64,000 bases of DNA from Zoogloea sp. Lineage in GTDB: Bacteria > Pseudomonadota > Gammaproteobacteria > Burkholderiales > Rhodocyclaceae. This document shows positions 24,375 through 33,494 of the stretch, piece by piece. The notes under the pieces are model-generated. The model made no database searches. It had not been told where the DNA came from and worked only from the letters and a program-made list of their open reading frames with translations. The DNA lies in the NCBI RefSeq assembly GCF_017302315.1, contig NZ_JAFLDT010000013.1, forward strand, positions 1 through 64,000, given 5' to 3'. The stretch's first letter is position 1. Each line of letters begins with the position of its first letter. The position numbers and the translations under genes were made by a program.

Positions 24375-25278
24375 CGACAATCTCGAACGCCTGAGGCTGC
24401 GGCACATCTGCGGCAGCCTCGCCACCCGCATTTCGGTTTCCGAAGACCGCATCTGGCCTGCCGACATGGTTGGCCATCTGAACCTGATCCATCCCGACCG
24501 CCTGCAGATTCTGGGCACCTCCGAAATTGCCTGGGCCCGTCGCCAGACCCGGGAAAAGGTCATCCACCACGTTCGGGAAATTCTCTCCTTTTCCCCCCCT
24601 GCACTCATTGTTGCGGACGATGAGGATATTCCGAGCATCATCCGCACCCTTTGTGCCAACGAGGACGTGGCGCTGTTTGCAAGCCCGCTGCCGGCGGCCA
24701 ACATCATCGATCACCTGCGCAGCTATCTGTCCCGCAAGCTGGCCGAACGGGTGGCCCTGCACGGGGTGCTGATGGATGTGCTGGGGATCGGCGTGTTCAT
24801 TACCGGCGACTCCGGTGCCGGCAAGTCAGAACTCGCCCTTGAACTGATTTCCCGGGGGCACGGGCTGGTCGCCGACGATATTGTCGAGTTCTCGCGCATC
24901 GCCCCAAACGTGCTGGAGGGCCGTTGCCCCGAGTTGCTCCAGGATGTGATCGAGGTTCGGGGCCTGGGTATCCTGAATATCCGCACGATCTTTGGCGAGA
25001 CCGCCTGCCGGCGCAAGATGAAACTCAAGCTGGTGGTCCATCTGCAGCGCCGTCAGCCCGGTCAGGAAGACCCCCTGCGCCTCAGTCACGATGCCGAGGA
25101 GCAACTGATCCTTGGCATTCCCGTGCGACGGGCCATCCTTCCCGTCGCCGCCGGACGCAACCTCGCAGTGCTGCTCGAAGCCGCAGTGCGTTCCACCATC
25201 CTGCTCCTGCGCGGCATCGACTCCACCCAGGAGTTCATAGACCGTCAGCGCAGGGCCATGGAAGAAAACGGGATATGA
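24343..25278 (+). CDS. hprK: HPr kinase/phosphorylase
   Basis: Phosphorylates and dephosphorylates a serine of HPr. 311 residues, with the N-terminal domain, Walker A GDSGAGKSELAL at residues 155-166, and the HprK signature EVRGLGILNIRTIFG. The start MRQTTVARLF at 24,343 lies inside ptsN, giving a 32-base overlap, which is common in this gene pair. rapZ and ptsH, which often follow, are absent from the window; a PsiF gene follows instead. Confidence 0.95.
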   Translation: MRQTTVARLFDDNLERLRLRHICGSLATRISVSEDRIWPADMVGHLNLIHPDRLQILGTSEIAWARRQTREKVIHHVREILSFSPPALIVADDEDIPSIIRTLCANEDVALFASPLPAANIIDHLRSYLSRKLAERVALHGVLMDVLGIGVFITGDSGAGKSELALELISRGHGLVADDIVEFSRIAPNVLEGRCPELLQDVIEVRGLGILNIRTIFGETACRRKMKLKLVVHLQRRQPGQEDPLRLSHDAEEQLILGIPVRRAILPVAAGRNLAVLLEAAVRSTILLLRGIDSTQEFIDRQRRAMEENGI

Positions 25279-25423
25279 CGCCAAAGGGACGCAACACTGC
25301 AAAAATGTGTGGCAAACCGGGCCTATTTACGGCACCTCCCCACTGGCCGTCAACGCCTTTGCACATGGCCCGTTTATGATGCTGTCGCAGTTACCGATAA
25401 CCCTTCCTACGAGGAGTGGCTTG

Positions 25424-25711
25424 ATGAAGAAGATGTTCCTGAGCGTCGCCGTTACCCTGTTCGCCGCCAGTCTGGCCCCTGCCGCCCTCGCGGCTGGCGC
25501 ACAACAGAACAAGATGAAGGAGTGCAATGCCTCCGCCGGCGAAAAGAAAGGTGATGAGCGCAAGGCCTACATGAAGGAATGCCTGTCCGCCAAACCGGCC
25601 AAGACCACCCAGCAGGACAAGATGAAATCCTGCAACAAGGAAGCCGGCGAAAAGAGCCTCAAGGGCGACGACCGCAAGAAGTTCATGAGCGAGTGCCTGA
25701 AGGCAAACTGA
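25424..25711 (+). CDS. Exported protein with two PsiF repeats
   Basis: A 95-residue secreted protein. Signal peptide MKKMFLSVAVTLFAASLAPA with cleavage near ALAAG. Two PsiF-type repeats follow, each with the cysteine pair pattern KMKECN...YMKECL and KMKSCN...FMSECL, rich in lysine and probably disulfide-bonded. PsiF is phosphate-starvation-inducible in E. coli; its function is unknown. A GAGGAG ribosome site lies 7 bases before the ATG. Confidence 0.92.
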   Translation: MKKMFLSVAVTLFAASLAPAALAAGAQQNKMKECNASAGEKKGDERKAYMKECLSAKPAKTTQQDKMKSCNKEAGEKSLKGDDRKKFMSECLKAN

Positions 25712-25731
25712 TCTGCCTCTGCCATACGCAC

Positions 25732-25755
25732 GAAGGGCCGCATCTGCGGCCCTTC
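25732..25755 (+). terminator. Stem-loop after the PsiF gene
   Basis: An inverted repeat, GAAGGGCCGCA (25,732-25,742) and TGCGGCCCTTC (25,745-25,755), with a short loop, between the PsiF gene and the convergent FHA gene. Weak T-run on either side; it may act in both directions. Confidence 0.6.
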
Positions 25756-25785
25756 TGCATTTCAGCGCCCCGTGGCGCCGGTATG

Positions 25786-26646
25786 TCAGTCTACCGCGAA
25801 GGCTACCGCATCGGACATATTTTCAGCCGGGGAGAAACCGCAGCCGATGTGTCCCTTTTCCCCCAGGATGAACTCATCGCGCTTGATGCAGTGCTCCGGG
25901 TTGCCTTCCTCAAGGAGGTAGGTGCCGTTGGTGCTGGAATCGGCCAGATAGAAAAGGCCACTACGCAGTTCGATGCGGGCGTGCTGCCTGGACACCCGAG
26001 GATCGGCAATAACGATGTCGTTACCCGTTTCACGCCCGAAGAGCAAGGTGGGATGGGCAGCGTCGATAAGCCAGTTCTGCCCCCGAAAGCTCACCCGCAT
26101 CTGCTTGAGGGCCTGCGCCGCCTCTTGGCGCAACTCGGCGGGAGTGGGCGGCGGGAGGTCTCCGAGTTCGAGCGTCGGAAACGGAACACTATTATTTTCT
26201 TCCAGGCGGCTGAGCATTCGACGCATGGAAGGCGACAGAGCCTCGCTGAACCGTTCCGATACCGATATGGAGTCGGGATTGTGGCCGGCAACCAGCCTGG
26301 CCGCCATCACTTCGACTTCCTCCTCTGCCTCCCTGGCTTCCAGGTCCAGCACCACCCCGGCCCGCAGGACAAGCTTGATGCCACTCATGGGTGGCAGCGC
26401 CCGCACCCGCTCGCGCATCTCGCGAGCCGCCAGCAGGGCGGAATCAGCTTCCGGAAAACGGGCCACCAGCGCATCCGGCAGCAGCTTGAGCTCACTCGCC
26501 GAATACGCTTCCGCGCAACGGGACATACGGTTCAGACAGCGCTCGACCGCATAGCCCGCTTCGGCCTCGCCAAGCTTCACGGCAAGGCGCGCTCCGCCGG
26601 CCACATCGGCATACAACAGGCACGCGGCGGAGGGACGCTCAGTCAT
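25786..26646 (-). CDS. FHA-domain protein with degenerate nucleotide-cyclase-like N-terminus
   Basis: A 286-residue cytoplasmic protein. The C-terminal half is a forkhead-associated domain, which binds phosphothreonine: LLFGRETGNDIVI, SRQHARIE and STNGTYLL are its conserved GRE, SxxH and NG elements. The N-terminal half resembles a class III cyclase (CLLYADVAGGARL, LPDALVARF, MAARLVAGH): the first metal aspartate and the DAL aspartate remain, but GDG is PDA and the catalytic asparagine before AAR appears lost. I infer no cyclase activity; possibly a scaffold. Convergent with the PsiF gene. Confidence 0.85.
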   Translation of the reverse strand: MTERPSAACLLYADVAGGARLAVKLGEAEAGYAVERCLNRMSRCAEAYSASELKLLPDALVARFPEADSALLAAREMRERVRALPPMSGIKLVLRAGVVLDLEAREAEEEVEVMAARLVAGHNPDSISVSERFSEALSPSMRRMLSRLEENNSVPFPTLELGDLPPPTPAELRQEAAQALKQMRVSFRGQNWLIDAAHPTLLFGRETGNDIVIADPRVSRQHARIELRSGLFYLADSSTNGTYLLEEGNPEHCIKRDEFILGEKGHIGCGFSPAENMSDAVAFAVD

Positions 26647-26743
26647 TTCTCACAGACTCCGACAACGGGGCTTGACGAGTCACCTGGCGCGCGGCGAGCA
26701 TGTCCGGGAAGACTCTGGCACGGGCGAGGGGACAGGGTTGCCA

Positions 26744-27682
26744 CTAGCTTCTCCACGCTCCGATGGGAATTGCCACCGGGTCGACCAAGGATTCGGGCAT
26801 GTCGGGATTGTCGAAGACCACATCGCCCTGATCAACCTCCGTCTCACACGACACACCCTTGAAATCGAACAGGACGTTGTCGGCCAGATGGGATGGCACC
26901 ACATTTTTCGTGGCGGTGGCGATGGACACGATGCGCCCCGGGAAGCGGGCATCCCAATCACGCAGCATAGCCTTGATCTGCTTGCGCTGGGCGTTCTCCT
27001 GGCTGCCGCAAAGATTGCAGGGAATGATCGGGTACTCCATACCACGGGCAAAGCGCTCGATATCCTTCTCGGAACAATAGGCCAGCGGCCGGATCACCAC
27101 ATTCTGTCGATCATCGCTGACCAGCTTGGGCGGCATAGATTTCATCTTGCCACCGAAAAACATGTTGAGAAACAGCGTTTCGATCATGTCGTCACGGTGA
27201 TGGCCGAGGGCGATCTTGGTGGCGCCAAGCTCCTTTGCCGTCCGATAGATGATGCCTCGCCGCAGGCGGGAACACAGGGAGCAGGTGGTCTTGCCCTCCG
27301 GGATCTTGTCCTTCACGATCTTGTAGGTGTTCTCGGTAACAATCCGGTATTCGACACCGATGGATTCAAAGTAAGCCGGCAACACGTGGTCAGGGAACCC
27401 GGGCTGCTTCTGATCCAGATTCATGGCCACGATGCGGAATTCGATCGGCGCCCTTTCCCGCAAGGCGAGAAGAATGGACAGAAGGGTAAAGGAGTCCTTG
27501 CCCCCCGAAACACAGACCATCACCACATCCCCGTCGGCAATCATGCCGTAGTCTCCGATAGCCTCACCAACCTTGCGCTCCAAGTGTTTCTTGAGGCGTA
27601 GAAAGGTGTTCGACAGGCGGGACTCCTTCTCCGGGACGGGGTCTACGGACAGAACGTCGGGTGCAGCCACTACATGTTCCAT
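26744..27682 (-). CDS. ttcA: tRNA 2-thiocytidine synthetase TtcA
   Basis: Makes 2-thiocytidine at position 32 of some tRNAs, using ATP and an iron-sulfur cluster. 312 residues from ATG 27,682, close to E. coli TtcA; a GTG 14 codons upstream is in frame but a TATAAT-like element lies between them. The PP-loop [10 protein letters not shown] and the two cysteine motifs, [10 protein letters not shown] and [12 protein letters not shown], that hold the cluster are intact. No clear ribosome site before either start. Confidence 0.95.
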   Translation of the reverse strand: MEHVVAAPDVLSVDPVPEKESRLSNTFLRLKKHLERKVGEAIGDYGMIADGDVVMVCVSGGKDSFTLLSILLALRERAPIEFRIVAMNLDQKQPGFPDHVLPAYFESIGVEYRIVTENTYKIVKDKIPEGKTTCSLCSRLRRGIIYRTAKELGATKIALGHHRDDMIETLFLNMFFGGKMKSMPPKLVSDDRQNVVIRPLAYCSEKDIERFARGMEYPIIPCNLCGSQENAQRKQIKAMLRDWDARFPGRIVSIATATKNVVPSHLADNVLFDFKGVSCETEVDQGDVVFDNPDMPESLVDPVAIPIGAWRS

Positions 27683-27700
27683 GTCAATCCAATTGAGCTG

Positions 27701-27706
27701 ATTATA
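27701..27706 (-). promoter_or_regulatory. Candidate -10 element for ttcA
   Basis: On the minus strand TATAAT lies 18 bases before the chosen ATG. No good -35 is visible. Its position argues against the upstream GTG start. Confidence 0.4.
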
Positions 27707-27750
27707 GTCCGACCGAATATCCACGCGGCCGGCGCAAAGTGTAAAACAAA

Positions 27751-28500
27751 CTACAGATGGGCACTGCGCCCCCCATCCACAGCGATGATCTGCCCGGTAA
27801 TGTAAGGGGCATCAAAAAAAAGGAAGGCCACCGTCCGGGCAATGTCCGACGGCGCGCCGGTCCTGCCGAGCAAGGTGTGGCGGACGATGGCTTCACGCTC
27901 GGCCGAGGGGAACTGCCCGTCGTCCGGCCACTCGATGGCACCGGGCGCCACGCCATTGACGCGCACCTGCGGTGCCAGCTCAAGGGCCAGGGCACGGGTC
28001 AGCCCAAGCAGGCCCGCCTTGGCGGCGGAATACAGGGGATACCCCTTGAGCGGGCGCTCGGCATGGATATCCACGATATTGATGATAGCCCCGGCGCTCG
28101 CCTTGAGATGGGGTGCGGCTGCCTGGGACAGGAACAGGGGCGCCTTGAGGTTGGAGCCGATCAAATCAAACCAGGCGGCCTCGTCGATCTCGCCCAGTGC
28201 GGTGGGAAAGAAGCTGGATGCGTTGTTCACCAGGCCGTCCAGCCGCCCGAAATGGTCCACCACGGTCGATACCAGACCCGGCAACGCTGCCGTATCGAGG
28301 AGGTCGGCCTTAAGAACAAGGGCCGAACCCGGTCGCTCGGCGTTGAAACCCGCAGCAAGGGCCTCGGCATCCGTGGCAGAACTGCGGCAATGCAGGGCCA
28401 CCCGGGCTCCGATGGCGTGCAGATGCCGGGCGATCTCCGCACCGACACGCCGGGCACCGCCTGTCACCAGCACGACCGGAGCAATGGAGTGAGTGTTCAT
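27751..28500 (-). CDS. Pteridine/dihydromonapterin reductase-like SDR protein (FolM-like)
   Basis: A 249-residue short-chain dehydrogenase. The glycine motif [15 protein letters not shown] carries the TGxxxRxG variant typical of pteridine reductases, LVNNASSF follows, and the catalytic YSAAK comes after [13 protein letters not shown], as in FolM. Likely reduces dihydromonapterin or dihydrofolate with NADPH. Its start is 111 bases from the divergent methyltransferase gene. The C-terminal [16 protein letters not shown] is a normal SDR end. FolM itself is not certain. Confidence 0.88.
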   Translation of the reverse strand: MNTHSIAPVVLVTGGARRVGAEIARHLHAIGARVALHCRSSATDAEALAAGFNAERPGSALVLKADLLDTAALPGLVSTVVDHFGRLDGLVNNASSFFPTALGEIDEAAWFDLIGSNLKAPLFLSQAAAPHLKASAGAIINIVDIHAERPLKGYPLYSAAKAGLLGLTRALALELAPQVRVNGVAPGAIEWPDDGQFPSAEREAIVRHTLLGRTGAPSDIARTVAFLFFDAPYITGQIIAVDGGRSAHL

Positions 28501-28611
28501 CTGTCCCAGAAGGAATTCAACGGCAAGGAAGGCAATGATACGGTGCCTGAGCCCGGCCGGGGCGCTCACCGGGACGGGTAGAATGCGGGCTTTTGCCCCT
28601 GGTCCAACCCC

Positions 28612-29772
28612 ATGAACCTTCCCCAGCCCTCCCCGGATGCCCTTGAACAGAGCGGACGTCTCGTCTCGCGCCTGCGCACGTTGATCGAAACCGAGGGCGG
28701 CTGGATCTCCTTTGCCACCTATATGGCAGAAGCCCTCTATGCGCCAGGCCTGGGTTACTACAGTGGCGGTGCGCGCAAGTTTGGGGCCGGAGGGGATTTC
28801 ATCACTGCCCCTGAGCTCACGCCCCTGTTCGGACAAGCCCTGGCCACCCAGGTGGCGCAGATCATGGACTTGTCAGCCCCCCACCTGATCGAAGCCGGCG
28901 CCGGCACCGGCCTCCTGGCTGCCGATCTGCTGCTTGAACTGGAACGTCGCAACGCCCTGCCCGAAAGCTACGGCATTCTCGAAGTGTCCGGCGAACTGCG
29001 GGAGCGCCAATTCGACACCCTGGCCAGCAAGGCCCCCCATCTGGCCAGCCGGGTAAGCTGGCTTGACGGGCTGCCCGAGCACTTCTCCGGCGCGGTGGTG
29101 GCCAACGAAGTTCTGGACGTGATGCCGGTGCACCTGATCGCCTGGCGGCCGGAAGGGATCTTCGAGCGGGGCGTAGCCCTTGATGCCGCCGGGGGCTTCG
29201 TGTGGGCAGATCAGCTTGCCAGCGGACGCGTGGCCGAGGCGGCGGGCGCCCTCGGCCTGGCGCTGCCCTCCGAGGGCGAATACGTCAGTGAGTTGAATCT
29301 GGCCGGACGGGCATGGATCGGGGAATGGGCTGCCCGCCTCGAGCAGGGCGCGATGTTACTGGTGGACTACGGCTATCCCCGTTCGGAATACTATCTGGCC
29401 AGCCGCAGCACCGGCACCCTGCTGTGTTACTTCCGCCATCACGCCCACGGCGACCCCTTCCTGTGGCCGGGGCTCAATGACATCACAGCCTTCGTGGACT
29501 TCACCGCGGTAGCTGAAGCCGGCTTCGAGGCAGGACTCGATGTACTGGGCTACACCGACCAGGCCAACCTGCTCTTCAATTGCGGAATCCTGGAATGCCT
29601 GGCTCGGCGTGCGCCGGAAGAGAGCACCGATTACATTCGTGCAGCCAAGGCCGTACAGCGCCTCACAGGGCCCCACGAGATGGGCGAGCTGTTCAAGGTG
29701 ATCGTCCTCGGAAAAGGCATTGGTCAACCCCTGATCAGCTTCCGGCGCGGCGACCGCCTGCACACCTTATAA
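28612..29772 (+). CDS. SAM-dependent methyltransferase, MidA/NDUFAF7 family
   Basis: A 386-residue class I methyltransferase of the DUF185 (MidA/NDUFAF7) group. The family head GWISFATYMAEALYAPGLGY is at residues 28-47 and the S-adenosylmethionine motif EAGAGTGLLAADLLLEL at about 92-108, with ANEVLDVMPVHL further on. In mitochondria this family methylates an arginine of complex I; the bacterial substrate is not known. Begins divergently from the folM-like gene and ends before a small unknown gene on the other strand. Confidence 0.93.
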   Translation: MNLPQPSPDALEQSGRLVSRLRTLIETEGGWISFATYMAEALYAPGLGYYSGGARKFGAGGDFITAPELTPLFGQALATQVAQIMDLSAPHLIEAGAGTGLLAADLLLELERRNALPESYGILEVSGELRERQFDTLASKAPHLASRVSWLDGLPEHFSGAVVANEVLDVMPVHLIAWRPEGIFERGVALDAAGGFVWADQLASGRVAEAAGALGLALPSEGEYVSELNLAGRAWIGEWAARLEQGAMLLVDYGYPRSEYYLASRSTGTLLCYFRHHAHGDPFLWPGLNDITAFVDFTAVAEAGFEAGLDVLGYTDQANLLFNCGILECLARRAPEESTDYIRAAKAVQRLTGPHEMGELFKVIVLGKGIGQPLISFRRGDRLHTL

Positions 29773-29826
29773 AGTCGAGCATTACGGCAGACCGAGGGCC
29801 CAAGGCCGCCCCTCTGCCGCGTCCCG

Positions 29827-30045
29827 CTATTCCTGGAAGCGGTAAACCGCGCTCAGGAAGGCATCCACGTCCGTGGGTACAAAATGCCGCTCGGTCGACG
29901 ACACCGGGATTTCCTGCAGGCCGAGGGCAAGCTCGAGCGGCAAGAGATTGGCATTGAGCACTTCTTCGCTGTAGGCCAGACCGGGCTCGCCATCCAGGTT
30001 CAGGGGGGTGCAGGCACCGCTTTCCATATCCATGCAGATCACCAT
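29827..30045 (-). CDS. 72-residue hypothetical protein
   Basis: A small acidic protein (MVICMDMESGACTPLNLDGE, then AYSEEVLNANLLPLELALGL). A GGAGG seven bases before the ATG supports real translation. It has no signal peptide and is not a family I recognise. Convergent with the methyltransferase gene. The next 210 bases upstream contain no gene I can support, only a GCTTCGG...CCGAAGC hairpin near 30,122-30,146. Confidence 0.6.
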   Translation of the reverse strand: MVICMDMESGACTPLNLDGEPGLAYSEEVLNANLLPLELALGLQEIPVSSTERHFVPTDVDAFLSAVYRFQE

Positions 30046-30255
30046 TTCGGCCTCCGTTGCGGGGTGAAGGAAACGATCCCGCCGATTTTCATAACGGCTG
30101 CAGCGTCCAAAGGTTGAAGGGGCTTCGGCACGACGCCCCGAAGCGGGACATCCCTTCCCGCCGACACATCTGCCGCATGCATGGTTTAAGAATGGGCCGC
30201 TGGCACGCGCGGCGCAATGACGGAGTTCACAGACGAGGGTGTTTTCGGCGTTTCC

Positions 30256-31074
30256 TCACAAATCCTGACTTTTCAGCCAGGCGACGATGGGGTCCGCCGC
30301 TATCCGCCAGTCGCTTTCCATCATCATGCCGTGCCCCAGCCCGGGCAGGATGTGCGCCTCGACACCATAGCGACGCGCAGTCATGCGCACCTGATCGGGT
30401 GGAATCAACACATCGTTCTCGGCCCCGAGCACCAGCATGGGGGGCAACTGCATGCGCGACACCATGGGCAGGTCGAACAGGGACATGTCCCAGATCGCCC
30501 GGTGGGACTCTGGCTGGCACAGGTGATAGTAGCGTTGCAGGCGCTCGAGCTCGACCACCTCATGGAACATGGCATGGCGCAGGGTTTCCATCTGCGGCTG
30601 GCCTCCGCCCATGATGCGGTTCAGGTCGCCCATCAAACTGGGCTTGGAGAAGGCCAGCCCGAAGGCAGAGCCGAGCAGCCCCTGGGGCGGCACCGAAGAC
30701 ATCAGCACCACCGCCGGCGCCTCACGCTTCTCAAGATACTTCTGGAGCACCATGCCGCCCATCGAATGGCCAATCAGCACTGGTGAGACGGGAAGCTTGT
30801 CCACCACCTCGGCCACGTCATCCACGTAATCGGCAATGGAGAAGCTGTCCAGATAAGCCCGCCCGCGGCTCGCCCCGTGACCGGACAGGGACACGGCGTA
30901 GGCCGCGTAGCCCTCCGCCGCGAAATGGCGCAGGAAGAACTCATCCCAACACCAGGCGCCCGTGTAAGCGCCATGGACGAAAAGCAGCGGAGTGTCGCGG
31001 GCAGCGCCTTCGGGCAGCCGGCACAGCACCTCAAGATCGCCAAAACGGGAGCGATTCATGCGGAGATGCCCCAT
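30256..31074 (-). CDS. Alpha/beta hydrolase
   Basis: A 272-residue cytoplasmic hydrolase. The nucleophile elbow is IGHSMGGMVLQ (about residue 100), the oxyanion-side motif LLFVHGAYTGAWCWDEF is near residue 30, and the acid and histidine lie in ENDVLIPPDQ and GLGHGMMME. Substrate unknown; it is close to generic lactonase/esterase-like hydrolases. An alternative start, five codons later, cannot be excluded. The gene runs away from a small DUF2905 gene. Confidence 0.92.
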   Translation of the reverse strand: MGHLRMNRSRFGDLEVLCRLPEGAARDTPLLFVHGAYTGAWCWDEFFLRHFAAEGYAAYAVSLSGHGASRGRAYLDSFSIADYVDDVAEVVDKLPVSPVLIGHSMGGMVLQKYLEKREAPAVVLMSSVPPQGLLGSAFGLAFSKPSLMGDLNRIMGGGQPQMETLRHAMFHEVVELERLQRYYHLCQPESHRAIWDMSLFDLPMVSRMQLPPMLVLGAENDVLIPPDQVRMTARRYGVEAHILPGLGHGMMMESDWRIAADPIVAWLKSQDL

Positions 31075-31247
31075 GGACAGGCGCAGCGGAGTGCAACAGG
31101 GAGGGTCAGGGTCATGAGCTGTTCTGAATTGCTATTGTTGTGGAGCCACAACTTACAGCACACCATCCAACTGGGAAAGCAGAAAACCTGCCCGACCACC
31201 CGGATCCGGGTTTAAATCTCGTTTTCGAGGCATACGGATCAAGGGCA

Positions 31248-31445
31248 ATGCTCAAGTGGCTGGTGGCAATCGTGATACTGGCGATGGTGTCGGGCCTAGG
31301 CTCCGGCCTGGCATGGCGACGCTGGCGCATCGGTCACCTGCCGGGCGATCTGCACTTCGATGTGTTCGGGCGCCACATCCACATTCCCCTCACCAGCACG
31401 CTGCTCGTGTCGCTGCTGGTTTTCCTGGTGATCCGCTGGCTGTAG
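31248..31445 (+). CDS. DUF2905 inner-membrane protein
   Basis: A 65-residue protein with two membrane segments (MLKWLVAIVILAMVSGLG and TSTLLVSLLVFLVIRWL) joined by a basic loop containing RIGHLPGDLHFDVFGRHIHIP, the DUF2905 mark. The ATG at 31,248 follows AAGGGCA. Function of the family is unknown. Its stop lies two bases before the end of the convergent PBP1C gene. Confidence 0.9.
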   Translation: MLKWLVAIVILAMVSGLGSGLAWRRWRIGHLPGDLHFDVFGRHIHIPLTSTLLVSLLVFLVIRWL

Positions 31446-31447
31446 GC

Positions 31448-33448
31448 TCAATCCAGGGGGGCACGCACTGCGAAGATCGCACTGTCGAGGATCTGCCCTT
31501 CAGCCGACATCAGGTCCAGCACATGCCGACCGGCCACCGGACGCCAGGCCAGGCGCAAACCGTTGCTCCCCACCAGCCTCTCGCCATTGAGCCGCCACCA
31601 GGCACCGGGCGGCGCGTGAATGGCGTCAAGACTCACCCGGAAAGAAGGATCCCCGACCAGGGCCATGGCATCCACCAGACTGCCATTGGTCGGGTAAGAG
31701 ATGCGCGGCAAACTGCGGGGCAACCCGACCCGCTCCAGTTCGGTACCACGTATGAACCACTCCCGACGCGGTGTTTCGATGGGTGGCTCAAAGACGACCA
31801 GGGCAGACACCACCCCGGGGGGAGGCGTTAGCCGATGGGCCGCCTGCTGGCGATGCAAGGCCCCCAGGACATCGTGCCAGACATGGCCGATGGCCGCCGA
31901 TGTCCGCCCACCCGATGCCCACAGAACCACGGTGAAGCGATCCGAATAGCCAGCGCCGAGGGCTTCGCGCCCATCCGCGATGTACTCGCGATAGACCGCG
32001 GGCAGCCCCGCCGCCTCCCGCTCCGAGTCCACCAGGATCTCACTGACGATGAAGGCGGCTTCGGGCTTCAGCAGGCGCCGGGGTTGGCGTTCGATGCCGG
32101 GAAGCAGACGCGGCGGCAGCCACTGCCCGCCGGCCGGGAGGCTGCGATACAGGCCTGCCAGTGGCACCAGACCAAGCTCCAGGGCATTGCCACGAGGCAG
32201 CTCCAGATCAGCCTGACGCAGGCGCTCGGCCAGACCCTCCCCCAGCATGCGCACCACCGTCTGGGCAGGATCGGCCATGCCACCGGCCAGCGCCTGGCGG
32301 ACACTGACCCAACTTCGATCATCGGGCACCGTCGGCGCATGGTTGGAGAGCGGCTCCTCGACCAGGCTCGCCGCGGTCAGCACGCGCCGCTCCAGCGCCA
32401 GGCCATAGGCGAAGGGCTGCAATAGATTGCCCACATTGCGCGGCTGGGCGATCAGGTCGGGCTGGACGCCCTCACCCACTCCCGCGTAGGCCAGGATGTC
32501 GCCCGACCCATTGTCCACGATCACCCCTGCGGCCTCACCCAGCCCCGGGCGCTTCAAGGCGCCCAGAAGAATGCGTTGAGCCTCCGCATCAAGGGTGCTG
32601 ACCACCCGGTCGCCCGCCTGGTGGAGCAACAGACGGGCGGCATGGGGTGCCAGATCCCAGCGTGGCGCGCTACTCGGGCGATCAAGGCTGGCCATGACCA
32701 GGCGCTGGGCGGGCGCGCAAGCGCTGGGGGCATTGATCCGCTCGGCCAGCACGCAGGCCCGACGGGCCACAACCTCTGCACGGGCATTGGGGCCGCGCAG
32801 CAGCACCGCCAGAACCAGCGCTTCAGGCCGCCCCAGTTCCGCCGGCCCTTTGCCGAAGAGCGCCCGGGATGCCGCGTGAACGCCCTGCAGATCCCCCCGA
32901 AAGGGGGCAAGGTTGAGGTAGGCCTCGAGGATCTGCTCCTTCGTCCACCGGGCCTCGAGCGCCTGAGCGGCAAGGGCCTGATTCCATTTCTGACCGAGGG
33001 AGCGCCGCGGCGCACCGCCCTGGCCGAGGGCCAGCTCCGGATCGAGCAGCCCGGCCAGTTGCATGGACAGGGTGGACGCCCCGCGCTTGCGGTCGTACCA
33101 CAGGTTGTGCCAGAGGGAGCCCGCAAAGGCCCGCCAGTCCACACCCGAATGTTCGAAGAAGCGCTTGTCCTCGGCCGCCAGCAGGGCCTCCTTGAGGGCC
33201 GGCGAAAGGCTGTTCAGGCTGATCCACTCAAGCCGCCGCACCCCCATGTCGAAACGCCGCTCGGCCAGCGGTGTGCCATCCCGGGCAAGCAGCACGGCCA
33301 CCGACGGGCGGGCGCCGGCCCTCACTTCGGAAAAAACCGGAATGGGCTGGGCCGCCAGGGCGAGGGGCGCAACAACAAGCAGCAGGGCCAGCGGGAAAAA
33401 ATGCCGGATCAGCAGGTGAAAGGTGAAGTAAACACGGATCGGGTGCAT
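31448..33448 (-). CDS. pbpC: Penicillin-binding protein 1C-like glycosyltransferase lacking transpeptidase motifs
   Basis: A 666-residue protein with an N-terminal membrane/signal segment ([17 protein letters not shown]). The GT51 glycosyltransferase domain is intact: AAEDKRFFEHSGVDW (E93), then STLSMQLA and EAYLNLAPF. The penicillin-binding domain (about 290-550) has lost its motifs: SxxK becomes N341-LL-Q344, SxN becomes GMA (about 390-392), and KTG is replaced within DGREALGAGY. The PBP1C C-terminal domain (RISYPTNGSLVDAMALVGD onward) is present. So it probably polymerises glycan but does not cross-link. No yfhM-type macroglobulin gene adjoins. Confidence 0.9.
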   Translation of the reverse strand: MHPIRVYFTFHLLIRHFFPLALLLVVAPLALAAQPIPVFSEVRAGARPSVAVLLARDGTPLAERRFDMGVRRLEWISLNSLSPALKEALLAAEDKRFFEHSGVDWRAFAGSLWHNLWYDRKRGASTLSMQLAGLLDPELALGQGGAPRRSLGQKWNQALAAQALEARWTKEQILEAYLNLAPFRGDLQGVHAASRALFGKGPAELGRPEALVLAVLLRGPNARAEVVARRACVLAERINAPSACAPAQRLVMASLDRPSSAPRWDLAPHAARLLLHQAGDRVVSTLDAEAQRILLGALKRPGLGEAAGVIVDNGSGDILAYAGVGEGVQPDLIAQPRNVGNLLQPFAYGLALERRVLTAASLVEEPLSNHAPTVPDDRSWVSVRQALAGGMADPAQTVVRMLGEGLAERLRQADLELPRGNALELGLVPLAGLYRSLPAGGQWLPPRLLPGIERQPRRLLKPEAAFIVSEILVDSEREAAGLPAVYREYIADGREALGAGYSDRFTVVLWASGGRTSAAIGHVWHDVLGALHRQQAAHRLTPPPGVVSALVVFEPPIETPRREWFIRGTELERVGLPRSLPRISYPTNGSLVDAMALVGDPSFRVSLDAIHAPPGAWWRLNGERLVGSNGLRLAWRPVAGRHVLDLMSAEGQILDSAIFAVRAPLD

Positions 33449-33494
33449 GGGTGGCGGGCATTGTATGCCCCATCCTCCCTGGCTGTACGTGGGA

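Noticed and set aside
27683-27724. Longer TtcA from a GTG start
   Set aside because: A TATAAT lies within the extension and the shorter product matches the usual TtcA length.
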